64,000 nucleotides of DNA from Nakamurella endophytica (GCF_014646215.1 NZ_BMNA01000009.1:1-64000), one strand, 5' to 3'; positions 16,849-26,389 are shown, counted from the first letter of the stretch. Made by a program: numbers and translations. The notes: a model not told the origin generated them from the sequence alone.

Positions 16849-16939
16849 AACAAGCCGCCCCGTGCTCGTATCCTGGTGTCGAAGGCGCCGATCGGCGTCC
16901 CTACGTGACCACAGTTGGTCCGGTGCCGGAGGAGGTCCG

Positions 16940-17317
16940 ATGCCGCTCTCCGAGCACGAGCAGCGAATGCTCGAGGAAATTGAACGGGCGCTGTACCAGG
17001 ACGACCCGAAGTTTGCGACGAGCGTCAACGTCGGCCGGTTGCGCCGGCGCCGGCCCATCCTGGCCGGGGTCGCCTTCGTCATCGGGCTGTTGATGCTGGT
17101 CGTCGGCGTGATCGCCACCCAGTCCGTGCTGGCTCTCGGCGTCGTGGTGAGCGTCCTCGGCTTCTTCGTCATGGTGGGGTCGGTGGCCCTGTTCATGTTC
17201 GGCCAGCCCGGCAGCCGGGCCGCCAAGACCACCTCGACCGAGAACACCCGGACCTCGTCGTCGCTGTCGGAGCGGATGGAAGAGCGCTTCCGCCGCCGCT
17301 TCGACGAGCAGAGCTGA
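16940..17317 (+). CDS. DUF3040 family small membrane protein
   Basis: A 125-residue protein with the DUF3040 opening MPLSEHEQRMLEEIERALY. Two hydrophobic segments lie in the middle (LAGVAFVIGLLMLVVGVIA and LGVVVSVLGFFVMVGSVALF), and the Ser/Thr-rich C-terminus ends in a basic helix (ERMEERFRRRF). The family is actinobacterial, small and of unknown function. Start ATG 16940 is preceded by GGAGG. A likely -10 element, TATCCT, lies at 16869-16874. Confidence 0.85.
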   Translation: MPLSEHEQRMLEEIERALYQDDPKFATSVNVGRLRRRRPILAGVAFVIGLLMLVVGVIATQSVLALGVVVSVLGFFVMVGSVALFMFGQPGSRAAKTTSTENTRTSSSLSERMEERFRRRFDEQS

Positions 17318-18047
17318 CGCCGGCCGCACCGATCCGCCGGTCGTAGCGGGGACGTCCCGGTCCGACCACCCGGGCAGGAGTCGCTCGGCGCCGGACCAGG
17401 CCGTCCGCACCCGGGCGCCCGGTGTCGTCGCCCCGGTCAGCACTCTGCTACGCGCCGACAGCACCTCGGCCGCCGGGACCGGTCCTCACCACGCCCGCCC
17501 GAGTTCCAGCAACGAGCCGCTATCCGCGGTGCGGCCCCGGGACCGTATCTGGTGCCGTCAGAGCCTGGCCCGACCGTCCGGCCGCGGCCCTGTCCCGCCA
17601 ATGCATGAGCAAGGCAGCCCGCGCACTGTCCGGCCACCTCCCGACTCGCTCTGTCGCCCGCCCGCCACGTCCGCAGCAACGACCGCGCAGCGTCGCGCGA
17701 GTCCACCGCCGAGGACGGTCCGAGCGGCGCGCGCCGACGGTCGACCCGATGCCTTCCGGAACTGGCGTTCCGGACGGCCCTGCCGCGACGTGAGCCGGAG
17801 CCCCGGACCGGGCCGCGACCAGCCGGCGACCGGGCCGACCGGAGCCGACCCGTCGGCCGGTGGTCCTCGTTGCGTGGCGCCGGCGGTCACCCACCCGTGG
17901 CCCTCGTCGAGAACGGCCCGTCCCGGATACCGGTCGACAGCCCGACGGTGGCGGTCACCTGCGCAGGAACAGCCGCGGAGCAACGCCGGGCCCGCGGACG
18001 AGCCGGGACGCAAGCGGGCGTGCCCCGCGTCCCCGCCCGATCCCGGG
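17318..18047. other. 730-bp intergenic region without a recognisable gene
   Basis: Open frames cross this stretch on both strands, but their translations are Arg/Pro/Ala-rich, match no family I know, and have no ribosome sites. It lies between the end of the DUF3040 gene and the end of the converging transglutaminase gene, so it should contain terminators; I see no strong stem-loop. Confidence 0.5.
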
Positions 18048-20540
18048 TCAGCTCCGGCGCAGCGACCGGGGGAACCAGCGGTCCAGCGGGCGCAGCGGCT
18101 CCTGCCGGGCCAGGCCCTCGGTCACCGCGCGCACCGCACCGACCAGTTCGGCCGGTCGGGTCGCCACCGCGGTGCCTCCCTCGGCCACCCGGCGGACACC
18201 TTTGGCACCGGCGTCGACAGCGCCGGCCGCGGTCGCGTCTGCCCCGCCCGCCGGTCGGCCACCGCGGGCAGGGCCGCCGGCAGCGCCGCCGGAAAGGCCG
18301 GCGGCAGCACCGTCCGGGCCGTCCGCGCTGCCGCCACCCGGGCCCTGCCCGGAGCCGTCCGCGCTGCCGTACCACTCGGTCTCCACCGCCTGCACCGCGG
18401 CGCGCAGCAGGCCGCGACCGTGGTCGTCCAGGTGGGCGCGCCGGGCGAGGCGGTTGGCCACCACCCGCGCGGACTCCGTCGGTTGCGCCAGGATGCCGTG
18501 GTCGGTGGCCACGTCCTCGATCTCCGCCCATGCCGCGGCGGCCGCTCCCGGCCCGTGACCGGCAGCCAGCTCGAGCCGCCGGCGTCGCCGGGCGGACCGC
18601 AGCCAGGTCGGGGCGCCCAGCAGGGCGCCGACCACCACGATGACCGCCAGGGTCCAGAGCACGACGCGCCAGCCGGTGGACGACCCGGGATCGGCGGCGT
18701 CGGCGACGCCCTGCGCGCTGGCCTGCGTCGACGGTGCCGTCCTGGTGCGCTCGCCGTCCGGGTTCGCCGTCCGGCCGGTCGAGGAGGTCTCGGTGTCCTC
18801 GGTCGGCGCCGCGCTGCTGCTCGACGCCGTCCCCGCGGCCTTCGGGGAGAAGCCCTGCTCGCCGCCCTGCCCGTTGGTCAGCGGCGTCGGGTCGAACCGC
18901 ACCCAGCCGTTGGTGTCGAACGCGACCTCGACCCACGCGTGGGCGTCGTTGCTGTCGATCAGGTAGGAGCCGTCCGGCTGCTGCTTGCCCTGGGTGAAGC
19001 CGATACCCACCCGCGTCGGGATGCCCAGCGCCCGCAGCATGACGGCCATCGCCGTCGCGTACTGCTCGCAGTAGCCCTGCTTGTTGTTCAGGAAATCGAC
19101 CAGGGCGTCGCCGCTGTCGCCGGTGGGCACGGTGAGCGAGTAGGTGAACCCGTTCGACGGGTCGGTGAAGTACTGCTGCAACGCCAGCGCCTTGTCGAAC
19201 GCCGTGCTCGCCGACGCCGTCACGTCCTGGGCCAGCTTGCTGACCGAGGGGGACAGGCGTCCGGTCTCGGTCAGCGCGCCGCCGGGGGTGACGGTGTCCT
19301 GCTCGAGCTCGGCGTCGGTCGGCCGCTGGGTGCGGACCTGCAGCCGGTACGTCCCCGGGTTGACCGGGTCGGTGCGGTGCGCCGTCCCCAGCGCGACGTC
19401 GTAGTCCCAGGCCTTGCCGAGGCCGGTGATCGCGTCCGTGCCGCCGTACAGCGGGAGGAAGCGGTCCCGGAACGCCGGGTACGACGTCACGGTGACCGTC
19501 GCGTCGTCGATGGTGTCCTGGCTGCCCGGCAGCGAGCCGTTGATGTCGCTGGCGTCCGACCGCAGGTCGCCCAGGGACCAACCCTGACCCGGCGTCCAGG
19601 TGGTCAGGGCCACCGTCCGCAGGTAGTCGGGCTGTTTGAGACCGCTGACCCGCAGCACGTCCTTGGGGTCGCCGCGCAGCAGCGTGCCGTGCAGCGTGGT
19701 GAACGGCGACAGCCCGACGGTGCTCGCCTGGACGTCGCTGCGCGGCAGCCGGCCCTCGGTGCCCACCCCGGTGACGGCGTCGGCGAGGGCCAGCGCCACC
19801 ACCACGGCGAGCGCGCCGATGACCACGCCGCGCCCGGCCAGCCCGACCCCGGCGCGCACGTCGGACCGGCGTCCCGGGTGACCGGCCACCGCGAGCAGCA
19901 CCAGGTACGCCGCGGCGGGCGCGACGAAGCTGTACCAGGGCAGCATCTGCCCGGCGATCGCGGCCGGCACGGAGTACAGGCAGAGCAGCGGCAGGGCCAC
20001 CAGGGCCGGCGCCTTGGCCTCGGCCACCAGGAAGTCGACGATCAGGGCCGCCAGCCCCACCGACAGCGCGATCAGGAATGCCAGCTCCGGCGTGGACGGG
20101 GCCGGTGGCACCGTCGTCCGGATCTGCTCCCACGCGCCCGACAGCAGGGTCTGCGCCTCATGGTACGCCGACACGGACGGCAGCACGCCGCCGATCCCGG
20201 ACGCGGTGAACAGCGACGTCAGCGCGATGGCCATGGCGACGAGCTGGGCGAGCACGGTGACCACCGGGGGCGTGCGGATCATCCGGCAGCCCAGGCCGAT
20301 CAGCACGACGACCAGCACGACCTCGACCAGCGGCAGCACCCAGCTGGTGCCGTCCAGGACGGTGGGCAGCGCGGTCGTCCCGGCGAGCAGCGCGACGGCG
20401 CCCACCAGCGAGGCGGCGACGGGCACGCTGTCACCCCGTCGCGGCTGCGGCGCCGGACGGGGTCCGGCCGGGGGACGGCCGGCAGGACCGCCGAGCCCCG
20501 GGTCCGGCGGCACTCTCCGGTCGAGGGTCGGCGCGCTCAC
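18048..20540 (-). CDS. Transglutaminase-like membrane protein (DUF3488/TgpA type)
   Basis: An 830-residue membrane protein. The N-terminal third has several membrane helices, followed by an extracytoplasmic transglutaminase-like domain. Its catalytic triad is visible: Cys in NKQGYCEQYATAMAVMLRAL, His in SNDAHAWVEV, and Asp in GWVRFDPTP. One more membrane segment (TGWRVVLWTLAVIVVVGALLG) and a DUF4129-like cytoplasmic tail come next, with a long Gly/Ala/Ser-rich insert near the C-terminus. The GTG at 20540 has AGGAGG upstream and overlaps the stop of the DUF58 gene. The order moxR-DUF58-transglutaminase is a common conserved operon, probably acting on an envelope protein; the substrate is unknown. 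Confidence 0.85.
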   Translation of the reverse strand: MSAPTLDRRVPPDPGLGGPAGRPPAGPRPAPQPRRGDSVPVAASLVGAVALLAGTTALPTVLDGTSWVLPLVEVVLVVVLIGLGCRMIRTPPVVTVLAQLVAMAIALTSLFTASGIGGVLPSVSAYHEAQTLLSGAWEQIRTTVPPAPSTPELAFLIALSVGLAALIVDFLVAEAKAPALVALPLLCLYSVPAAIAGQMLPWYSFVAPAAAYLVLLAVAGHPGRRSDVRAGVGLAGRGVVIGALAVVVALALADAVTGVGTEGRLPRSDVQASTVGLSPFTTLHGTLLRGDPKDVLRVSGLKQPDYLRTVALTTWTPGQGWSLGDLRSDASDINGSLPGSQDTIDDATVTVTSYPAFRDRFLPLYGGTDAITGLGKAWDYDVALGTAHRTDPVNPGTYRLQVRTQRPTDAELEQDTVTPGGALTETGRLSPSVSKLAQDVTASASTAFDKALALQQYFTDPSNGFTYSLTVPTGDSGDALVDFLNNKQGYCEQYATAMAVMLRALGIPTRVGIGFTQGKQQPDGSYLIDSNDAHAWVEVAFDTNGWVRFDPTPLTNGQGGEQGFSPKAAGTASSSSAAPTEDTETSSTGRTANPDGERTRTAPSTQASAQGVADAADPGSSTGWRVVLWTLAVIVVVGALLGAPTWLRSARRRRRLELAAGHGPGAAAAAWAEIEDVATDHGILAQPTESARVVANRLARRAHLDDHGRGLLRAAVQAVETEWYGSADGSGQGPGGGSADGPDGAAAGLSGGAAGGPARGGRPAGGADATAAGAVDAGAKGVRRVAEGGTAVATRPAELVGAVRAVTEGLARQEPLRPLDRWFPRSLRRS

Positions 20541-21814
20541 CGGCGACCTCCTGCTGCGACGTACTCGGTGCCGACGGCGCAGGCCCGCCGCCAGGCGGCG
20601 GCCAGGTCGTCGCCGCGGCGGACGGTGACGACCCGCCAGCCCGCCGAGCCCAGGACGCGGGCCGCCGTGGGCGGCGCCAGGTCGACCGGTGGCTGCGGGG
20701 TGGGGGAGGCCCAGTCGTCGGCCGCCAGCACCAGGGCGATGCCCTCGGCCGACCGGGGACGGGAGGAGGCCAGCAGCACCGCGTCGGCCGCCGTCATGTC
20801 GGCGACGACGGCGACCACGAGCCCGGACCGGCCGACGCCGCCGGGCTGCAGCGCGGCCGAGGGGTCCGCGGACAGGTCGGCGAGACCGGCGAGCACGTCG
20901 TCGGCGACGTCGTGGCCCTGCGCCAGGACGGACCCGCGGTGCGACACCAGCCGCAGCTGGTGGTCGGCGGCCAGCAGGTGCAGGGAGACGGACGCGGCGA
21001 GCACGACGGCCGTCTCCAGGCTCGACCCGGTGTCGACGCCGCGGTGCGCCGCGGCCCGGTGGTCCAGCAGCACGGTCGCGCCGCCGTGCGACACCGGCTC
21101 CTCCAGCCGGACGACGAGGTCCTCCTGGCGGGCGGAGGCGCGCCAGTGGATGGTTCGGATGTCGTCGCCGGTGCGGTACGGGCGGACGCCGACGTCGGGA
21201 TCCCCGCCGACCGTGCCGACCCGGGCGCGGCCCGACGCGGCCGACCGGGTCCCGGAGCTGCGCGGCATGCCGGTGAGCGGCACCACGGTCGGGACCACCA
21301 GGACCTCCCTCCGGGACGTCAGGGACCGGTGGTCCTCCCACAGGTCGAACGGGTCGTACACGCGCACCAGGGGCGGGCCGAGGGTGAGCCGGCCGCGGCG
21401 AGTGGCGGTGAGCGGATAGCTGACGGCCACCTGCTCGCGGGGCCGGACGGCGGGGAGCAGCGCCCGGGTGCCGGCGGTCAGACCGGGCACCGGCTGCTCG
21501 ACCAGCTCCAGCGACGGCGTGCGGGTGGCGCCGTCGTTGGTCAGCACGAGGGTGACCTGCCCGGCGGTGCCCGGCCGCAGCCGGTCCGGCAGCACTTGGT
21601 GCTGCGCGCTCACCTTGACCGGCCGCAGCGCCGTGACCAGGACGGCGACGACCGGCAGCGCGCAGGCGAGCAGCGCGACCCGGAGCAGGTCGCGCTCGTC
21701 CAGCACGACGGCGCAGATGCCGGCGGCGACACCGCCGGCGAGCAGGCAGCGGCCCCGGGTGGTGAGCCCGCGGGCGACGGCGCGGCGGCCGGTGGTGCGG
21801 TCAGCCACGGGCAC
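20537..21814 (-). CDS. DUF58 domain protein (von Willebrand A-like)
   Basis: A 425-residue protein with two N-terminal hydrophobic helices (GRCLLAGGVAAGICAVVL and LLRVALLACALPVVAVLV). The DUF58 signature follows: VRPYRTGDDIRTIHWRASAR near residue 212. The MIDAS-like D-x-S pattern is weak. Such proteins partner MoxR AAA+ ATPases. The GTG at 21814 overlaps the end of moxR by 14 bp and the stop overlaps the transglutaminase start, so the three genes are translationally coupled. Confidence 0.85.
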   Translation of the reverse strand: MPVADRTTGRRAVARGLTTRGRCLLAGGVAAGICAVVLDERDLLRVALLACALPVVAVLVTALRPVKVSAQHQVLPDRLRPGTAGQVTLVLTNDGATRTPSLELVEQPVPGLTAGTRALLPAVRPREQVAVSYPLTATRRGRLTLGPPLVRVYDPFDLWEDHRSLTSRREVLVVPTVVPLTGMPRSSGTRSAASGRARVGTVGGDPDVGVRPYRTGDDIRTIHWRASARQEDLVVRLEEPVSHGGATVLLDHRAAAHRGVDTGSSLETAVVLAASVSLHLLAADHQLRLVSHRGSVLAQGHDVADDVLAGLADLSADPSAALQPGGVGRSGLVVAVVADMTAADAVLLASSRPRSAEGIALVLAADDWASPTPQPPVDLAPPTAARVLGSAGWRVVTVRRGDDLAAAWRRACAVGTEYVAAGGRR

Positions 21815-22835
21815 CCCGGGGGACCCGGAAGCGGCCGAGCACCGCCCGCACGACGTCCTCGCCGGACCGGTGCGCCGCGTGCGCCTCGACCGTCAGCAAG
21901 AGGCGGTGGGCGAGCACCGGCCCGGCCAGCCGCTGCACGTCGTCCGGCAGCACGAACGCGCGTCCGTCGAGCGCGGCAGCGGCCTTGGCGGCGCGCGCCA
22001 GGTGCAGCACGGCGCGGGGCGAGGCGCCCAGCCGCACCTCGGGCATGGTGCGGGTGCCGCCGACGATGTCCACGACGTACTGCCGCAGCTCGGGAGCCAG
22101 GTGCACGCGGGCGACGGCGTCGATCAGCGCGGCCACGGTGGCGGCGTCGGCCACCGGGACGATCCGGTCGAGCGGGTCGACCAGCTCCCGCCCGGCCAGC
22201 ATGGCCACCTCGGTGGCGGGGTCCGGGTACCCGATCGACGTCCGCGCCAGGAACCGGTCGCGCTGCGCCTCGGGCAGGGGGTAGGTGCCCTCCATCTCGA
22301 CCGGGTTCTGCGTGGCCAGCACCAGGAACGGGCGGCGGAGCGGGTACGTGGTCCCGTCCACCGTCACCTGCCGCTCCTCCATGCACTCCAGTAGCGCCGA
22401 CTGCGTCTTGGGCGAAGCCCGGTTGATCTCGTCGGCGACGACCACGTTGGCGAACACCGGGCCGGGCCGGAACTCGAAGGTGCTCTTCTGGCGGTCGAAG
22501 ATGCTGGCACCGGTGACGTCGCTGGGCATCAGGTCCGGGGTGAACTGCACCCGGGACACCGGCACGTCGACGGCCCTGGCCAGCGCCTTGGCCAGGGAGG
22601 TCTTCCCGGTGCCGGGCACGTCCTCGATGAGCAGGTGTCCCTCGGTCAGCAGGGCCACGACGGCCAGCCGCACGACGTCCGCCTTGCCCAGCACGACCTG
22701 GCCGACCGTCGCCGCGATGCGCCCGCCGATGCCGGCCACGGCATCGACGCCGAGCTGGGGGGTCGGGTGCGGGGACCCGTTCGCCAGGTCGACTCCGTGG
22801 GGCAGGGGTCGATCCATGTCGAGGTGCTGAGCCAC
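21801..22835 (-). CDS. MoxR family AAA+ ATPase
   Basis: A 344-residue chaperone-like ATPase. Walker A is LLIEDVPGTGKTSLAKALAR at about residues 68-87, Walker B is VVVADEINRASPKTQSALLE, and sensor 1 is VLATQNPVEMEG, all typical of MoxR. It is the first gene of the moxR-DUF58-transglutaminase operon and may help mature its partners at the membrane. GTG start at 22835 with GGAGA upstream. It is divergent from mraZ across a 650-bp gap. Confidence 0.9.
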   Translation of the reverse strand: MAQHLDMDRPLPHGVDLANGSPHPTPQLGVDAVAGIGGRIAATVGQVVLGKADVVRLAVVALLTEGHLLIEDVPGTGKTSLAKALARAVDVPVSRVQFTPDLMPSDVTGASIFDRQKSTFEFRPGPVFANVVVADEINRASPKTQSALLECMEERQVTVDGTTYPLRRPFLVLATQNPVEMEGTYPLPEAQRDRFLARTSIGYPDPATEVAMLAGRELVDPLDRIVPVADAATVAALIDAVARVHLAPELRQYVVDIVGGTRTMPEVRLGASPRAVLHLARAAKAAAALDGRAFVLPDDVQRLAGPVLAHRLLLTVEAHAAHRSGEDVVRAVLGRFRVPRGARG

Positions 22836-23173
22836 TGTGGCGTTCTCCGGTCCGTCGAGCGATGTCCGGCCGGACCTGCGGCAGGTGGCGGACGTCGGGG
22901 ATCCGCGGAGGCCCCCGTGTCCGGCCCCGCCTCACAAGTCTGCCAGCCGTCCGCGTCGGGCACCGGGTCTCCGAGCCACCCGGCAGCGCGACCGCGCGGT
23001 GGTCGATCGACGTCACCACCGCCGGGCGCCCGGCCGCGGTGCACGGGTGGGACCTGAGTGGCGCACGGTGCGCGCAGACGTCCCGACGCAGCCTGCGGGG
23101 CGGTGCTGGCGACGGTGGTCGCGACGGTGCCGGTGACGATGCAGGACGCCGCGGACACCGTCCGGGCGCCGCC

Positions 23174-23189
23174 CCCCACTTCGCCCCAC
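23174..23189 (-). promoter_or_regulatory. Possible second pair of MraZ-type boxes
   Basis: On the minus strand, two GTGGGG hexamers occupy 23184-23189 and 23174-23179, spaced exactly 10 bp, the spacing used in the mraZ operator 200 bp away. They lie in the divergent moxR/mraZ gap. The rest of this 650-bp gap (22836-23486) shows nothing else convincing apart from the mraZ operator. Two boxes in GC-rich DNA can be chance. Confidence 0.25.
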
Positions 23190-23372
23190 CGCTTCACCGC
23201 CCCGTGCCCGCGCTCCGGGACGCCGCCGACGTCATCGCAGCTCACGAGCCTGGGGACGGGCTCGACGGCCTGGGCGGCTCGGGGGCGCGGAGCGTTCGTC
23301 GCCAGCGCCGCGAAGGCGGCCCAGCTGGGGAAATGGCCCGCCGGGACGACGCGCGGAGGAAAGGGGCAGAGA

Positions 23373-23398
23373 GTGGGGGACGGTGGGGTAAAGTGTGG
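23373..23398 (+). promoter_or_regulatory. MraZ operator: three phased boxes before mraZ
   Basis: GTGGGG at 23373-23378, GTGGGG at 23383-23388 and GTGTGG at 23393-23398 are spaced exactly 10 bp. This is the arrangement of MraZ-binding repeats in the autoregulated dcw promoter of other bacteria. TAAAGT (23389-23394), between and overlapping the second and third boxes, could be the -10 element, so bound MraZ would block polymerase. Binding is inferred from the known motif. Confidence 0.8.
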
Positions 23399-23486
23399 CC
23401 AACCGATCGGGAGGAGGGCTCCGTGACGACACCACTCGCCACGGAACTCGGCGGCTCCCGGCGGAGGTCCGGACCGGGGGAGGTGC

Positions 23487-23924
23487 GTGCTGACCGATCG
23501 ATTCGTCGGCACCTACACCCCTCGGCTGGACGACAAGGGCCGGGTCACCCTGCCGGCCAAGTACCGCGATGCGTTCGCCCCCGGTGTCGCCGTGAGCCGG
23601 GGGCAGGACCACTGCCTGTACGTCTTCACCCCCGACGGCTTCCAGCGGTTCGCGGAGCCGGCGATCACCGCGTCGGTGACCGACCAGGGCGCACGCGCCT
23701 TCCAGCGCTACCTCCTGGCCAACACCGATGAGCAGCGCCCCGACGCGCAGGGCCGGATCAGCATCCCGGCCCGGATGCGCGAGTACGCGGGACTGGTCAA
23801 GGACGTGGTGATCCTCGGCGTCGGCGACCGGATGGAGATCTGGGACGCCCAGGCCTGGGCGGACTACGAGGCAGCCCAGGAGGCGGCCTTCGCGCAGCCG
23901 GAGACCGGACTGCTCGGCGGCTGA
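23487..23924 (+). CDS. mraZ: Transcriptional regulator MraZ
   Basis: A 145-residue protein with two AbrB-like SpoVT repeats. The first contains YTPRLDDKGRVTLPAKYRDA (residues about 9-28) and the second contains DAQGRISIPARMREYAGL; both carry the conserved D-x-x-G-R-[VI]-x-[LI]-P core. MraZ binds repeats in its own promoter and represses the division cluster. GTG start at 23487 with GGGGGAGG upstream. It is the first gene of the dcw cluster, followed by a 264-bp structured gap before rsmH. Confidence 0.95.
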   Translation: MLTDRFVGTYTPRLDDKGRVTLPAKYRDAFAPGVAVSRGQDHCLYVFTPDGFQRFAEPAITASVTDQGARAFQRYLLANTDEQRPDAQGRISIPARMREYAGLVKDVVILGVGDRMEIWDAQAWADYEAAQEAAFAQPETGLLGG

Positions 23925-23930
23925 CGCAGG

Positions 23931-24020
23931 ACCGCACCACCGCACCACCGGCACCACCGCACCACCGCCCTGCCTGCACCACCACCGCACCGGGCACCAC
24001 ACCGCACCACCGGCACCACC
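23931..24020. repeat. GCACCACC low-complexity repeat between mraZ and rsmH
   Basis: Irregular copies of GCACCACC and CCGGCACCACC fill about 90 bp right after the mraZ stop. Almost no G occurs outside GCACC or CCGG, so the transcript would be C/A-rich and unstructured, resembling a Rho-loading region. It contains no plausible gene. Confidence 0.7.
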
Positions 24021-24073
24021 AGCAGCAATCGGCAGCACAGCGGGCCGGACCTGTCGTCCGGCTCCGGGTCGCT

Positions 24074-24156
24074 CCCCGCGGCCCGGCCCGCATCCGCAGG
24101 TCCTGGCACGACTTCCCCCATGCCAGGCCCGTGCGGATGGGGACCCGACCGCGGGG
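24074..24156 (+). promoter_or_regulatory. Long nested hairpin in the mraZ-rsmH leader
   Basis: Three pairs of complementary arms nest symmetrically: CCCCGCGG (24074-24081) with CCGCGGGG (24149-24156), CATCCGCA (24091-24098) with TGCGGATG (24132-24139), and CCTGGCA (24102-24108) with TGCCAGG (24121-24127), closing a 12-nt loop. Gaps on the two sides are near equal (9 and 9; 3 and 4). It lies 32 bp before the rsmH start and could end or attenuate mraZ transcription, or protect the message. No U-run follows. Confidence 0.6.
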
Positions 24157-24188
24157 CCCACCCACCGACGTCGGAGAGCGAGGACGGC

Positions 24189-25244
24189 ATGGCGGGTGTG
24201 GACCCCGGATCCGCCACCCCGCCCCAGCCGTCCCGTCCCGACCCGGCCTCCCCGGCCGATCCGGCCCCTGCGGACATCGGGGCACTGGACCGGCTGCACG
24301 TCCCCGTGTTGGCCGACCGGGTCGCCGAACTGCTCGCCCCCGCCCTTGACGGACCGTCCCTCCTGGTCGACGCCACGCTCGGGATGGGCGGGCACACCCT
24401 GCTGCTGCTCCGCGCCCACCCCGAAACCCGGGCCGTCGGCATCGACCGCGACCCGCAGGCCCTGCGCATCGCCGGCGCCCGACTGGCCGCGGCCGGCGTC
24501 GCCGACCGCGCCGTGCTGGTGCACGCCGTCTACGACCGGATCGGCGAGGTGCTCGACGAGCACGGCCCCGCCGACGGCGTCCAGGCCGTGCTGTTCGACC
24601 TGGGCGTCTCGTCGCTGCAGCTGGACGAGGCCGACCGCGGCTTCGCGTACGCGCAGGACGCGCCGCTGGACATGCGGATGGACCCGACCACCGGGATCAC
24701 CGCCGCGGACGTGCTGAACACCTACTCGGCCGGCGAGCTGGCGCGGGTGCTGCGCGAGTACGGCGAGGAGCGCTTCGCCGGCCGGATCGCCGCCGCCGTC
24801 GTCCGCGATCGGCAGCACGCGCCGTTCGACCGCAGCGCCCGGCTGGTCGATCTGGTCCGCGCGGCCATCCCCGCGCCGGCCCGGCGCACCGGCGGCCACC
24901 CGGCCAAGCGGACGTTCCAGGCCTTGCGCATCGAGGTCAACGACGAGCTGGGCGCCCTGCGGCGCGCGGTGCCGGCTGCCGTGCGTCACCTCGCAGTGGG
25001 TGGCCGGATCGTCGTGCTGTCCTACCACTCGCTCGAGGACCGGATCGTCAAGCAGGCACTGGCGCCGCTGACCCGCTCCACCTCGCCGGTGGACCTCCCC
25101 GTCGACCTGCCGGGCCACGAGCCCGAGCTGGCCTGGATCACCCGTGGCGCCGGCGCGCCGTCGGACCAGGAGATCGCCGTCAACCCGCGGGCGGCCTCCG
25201 CCCGGCTGCGGGCCGCTCGACGCCTACGGAAGGCCGCTGCATGA
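24189..25244 (+). CDS. rsmH: 16S rRNA (cytosine-1402-N4)-methyltransferase RsmH
   Basis: A 351-residue SAM-dependent methyltransferase (formerly MraW) that modifies C1402 in the ribosomal P site. [32 protein letters not shown] (SAM motif I), [20 protein letters not shown] and [17 protein letters not shown] are all family signatures. The ATG at 24189 follows a GAGAGCGAGGA stretch; the N-terminal 35 residues are Pro/Asp-rich and variable. The stop overlaps ftsL as ATGA. Confidence 0.95.
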   Translation: MAGVDPGSATPPQPSRPDPASPADPAPADIGALDRLHVPVLADRVAELLAPALDGPSLLVDATLGMGGHTLLLLRAHPETRAVGIDRDPQALRIAGARLAAAGVADRAVLVHAVYDRIGEVLDEHGPADGVQAVLFDLGVSSLQLDEADRGFAYAQDAPLDMRMDPTTGITAADVLNTYSAGELARVLREYGEERFAGRIAAAVVRDRQHAPFDRSARLVDLVRAAIPAPARRTGGHPAKRTFQALRIEVNDELGALRRAVPAAVRHLAVGGRIVVLSYHSLEDRIVKQALAPLTRSTSPVDLPVDLPGHEPELAWITRGAGAPSDQEIAVNPRAASARLRAARRLRKAAA

Positions 25245-26389
25245 GCCAGGCGCTGACCCGACCACCGCGGGACCCGGAACACCGGACACCCGACGACCCG
25301 GCGATCGAGCCGCAGCGGGATCGCGATGCGGGACCCGCCCGGCGCGCCGCGGCGTCGAGCCGGTCCGGCAGCCGGGCCTACGACCGCCGGGAGCGGCGGG
25401 TCGGCCGGATCAGCGGCGACCGGCTGCGGTCCACCGGCGCGCCGATCCGCGCGGCCCTGGCCCGGGCGCCGTTCGTGCTGCTGGTCATGGCGCTGCTGGC
25501 CGGGGGTGTGGTCGGGGTGCTCTGGCTGAATACCATGTCCGACGAGAACGGCGTCCGCGCCGACCGCAGCCGGCAGCACCAGGCGGCGCTGCAGCTCGAG
25601 ATCGAGGCGGCGCAGCGCGACGTCGCCTCGCTCGGGTCGATCCCGCGGATCGCCGCGGCCGCGGCGGCGCTGGGCCTGGTACCGGCCGGCGGCGACCCGG
25701 CGATGATCGTCCCCGATCCGAACGGCGGCGCCGCGAAGGTCTACGGCACGCCGACCCCGGTCCCGGAGCCGGCCTCCGTGCTGGCCGCCAAGGCGGCGCA
25801 GGCGGCCAAGGACGCCGCGGCCCGCAAGGCCAGGGCCGACCAGGTCAAGGCCAAGCGGGCCGCCGCTGCGGAGGCCGCGCGCAAGGCCGCCGAAGCAGCC
25901 GCGCTGGCCAAGCTGACCCCCGAGCAGCGCGCCGCCCGGGCCGCCGCCGAGAAGGCGGCGCAGCAGGCGGCGGCGAAGAAGGCAGCGCAGCAGGCGGCGG
26001 CCCAGAAGGCAGCACAGAAGGCGGCGCAGCAGGCGGCGCAGAAGGCGGCGCAGAAGGCAGCGCAGCAGGCAGCAGCGAAAAAGGCGGCGCAGCAGGCTGC
26101 AGCCCAGCAGGCAGCGCAGCGGGCGGCAGCGCAGCAGGCAGCGCAGCAGGCCGCAGCCCAGCAGGCGGCACAGCAGCGGGCCGGCCAGCAGCAGGCCGCC
26201 GCGCAGCCGACCACGCCCGGCACCCAGGCCCGCACCTCGCCAGCCGCCGGACAGCCCGACTCCGGTCTCGGCGCCGCCGGCCAGCTCGCCGAGCAGCAGC
26301 TCGCCGCCGCGTCCGGCGCCGGCAGCAGCACGCCGCCCACCACGGGCGGGACCGCACCGACCACCGCAGCGACAGGGGGCACCAGGTGA
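25241..26389 (+). CDS. ftsL: FtsL-like division protein with a giant Ala/Gln/Lys repeat tail
   Basis: A 382-residue protein in the ftsL position between rsmH and ftsI. A basic cytoplasmic N-terminus (about 72 residues) precedes one membrane segment ([20 protein letters not shown]). A short heptad-like stretch follows, [21 protein letters not shown], broken by [14 protein letters not shown], the usual FtsL/septum-initiator layout. The extracytoplasmic part then continues with about 140 residues of KAAQQAA-type repeats and a Pro/Thr/Gly-rich end. Typical FtsL proteins are 90-200 residues, so the repeat extension is unusual and resembles histone H1 or TolA-like linkers. FtsL with FtsB and FtsQ activates FtsWI. 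Position and topology support the call; sequence identity in this family is low. Confidence 0.72.
   Translation: MSQALTRPPRDPEHRTPDDPAIEPQRDRDAGPARRAAASSRSGSRAYDRRERRVGRISGDRLRSTGAPIRAALARAPFVLLVMALLAGGVVGVLWLNTMSDENGVRADRSRQHQAALQLEIEAAQRDVASLGSIPRIAAAAAALGLVPAGGDPAMIVPDPNGGAAKVYGTPTPVPEPASVLAAKAAQAAKDAAARKARADQVKAKRAAAAEAARKAAEAAALAKLTPEQRAARAAAEKAAQQAAAKKAAQQAAAQKAAQKAAQQAAQKAAQKAAQQAAAKKAAQQAAAQQAAQRAAAQQAAQQAAAQQAAQQRAGQQQAAAQPTTPGTQARTSPAAGQPDSGLGAAGQLAEQQLAAASGAGSSTPPTTGGTAPTTAATGGTR

Noticed and set aside
17529..21419. Very long plus-strand open frame over the transglutaminase operon
   Set aside because: It is antisense to the recognised transglutaminase and DUF58 genes; its Arg/Gly/Gln-rich translation is typical of high-GC shadow frames.
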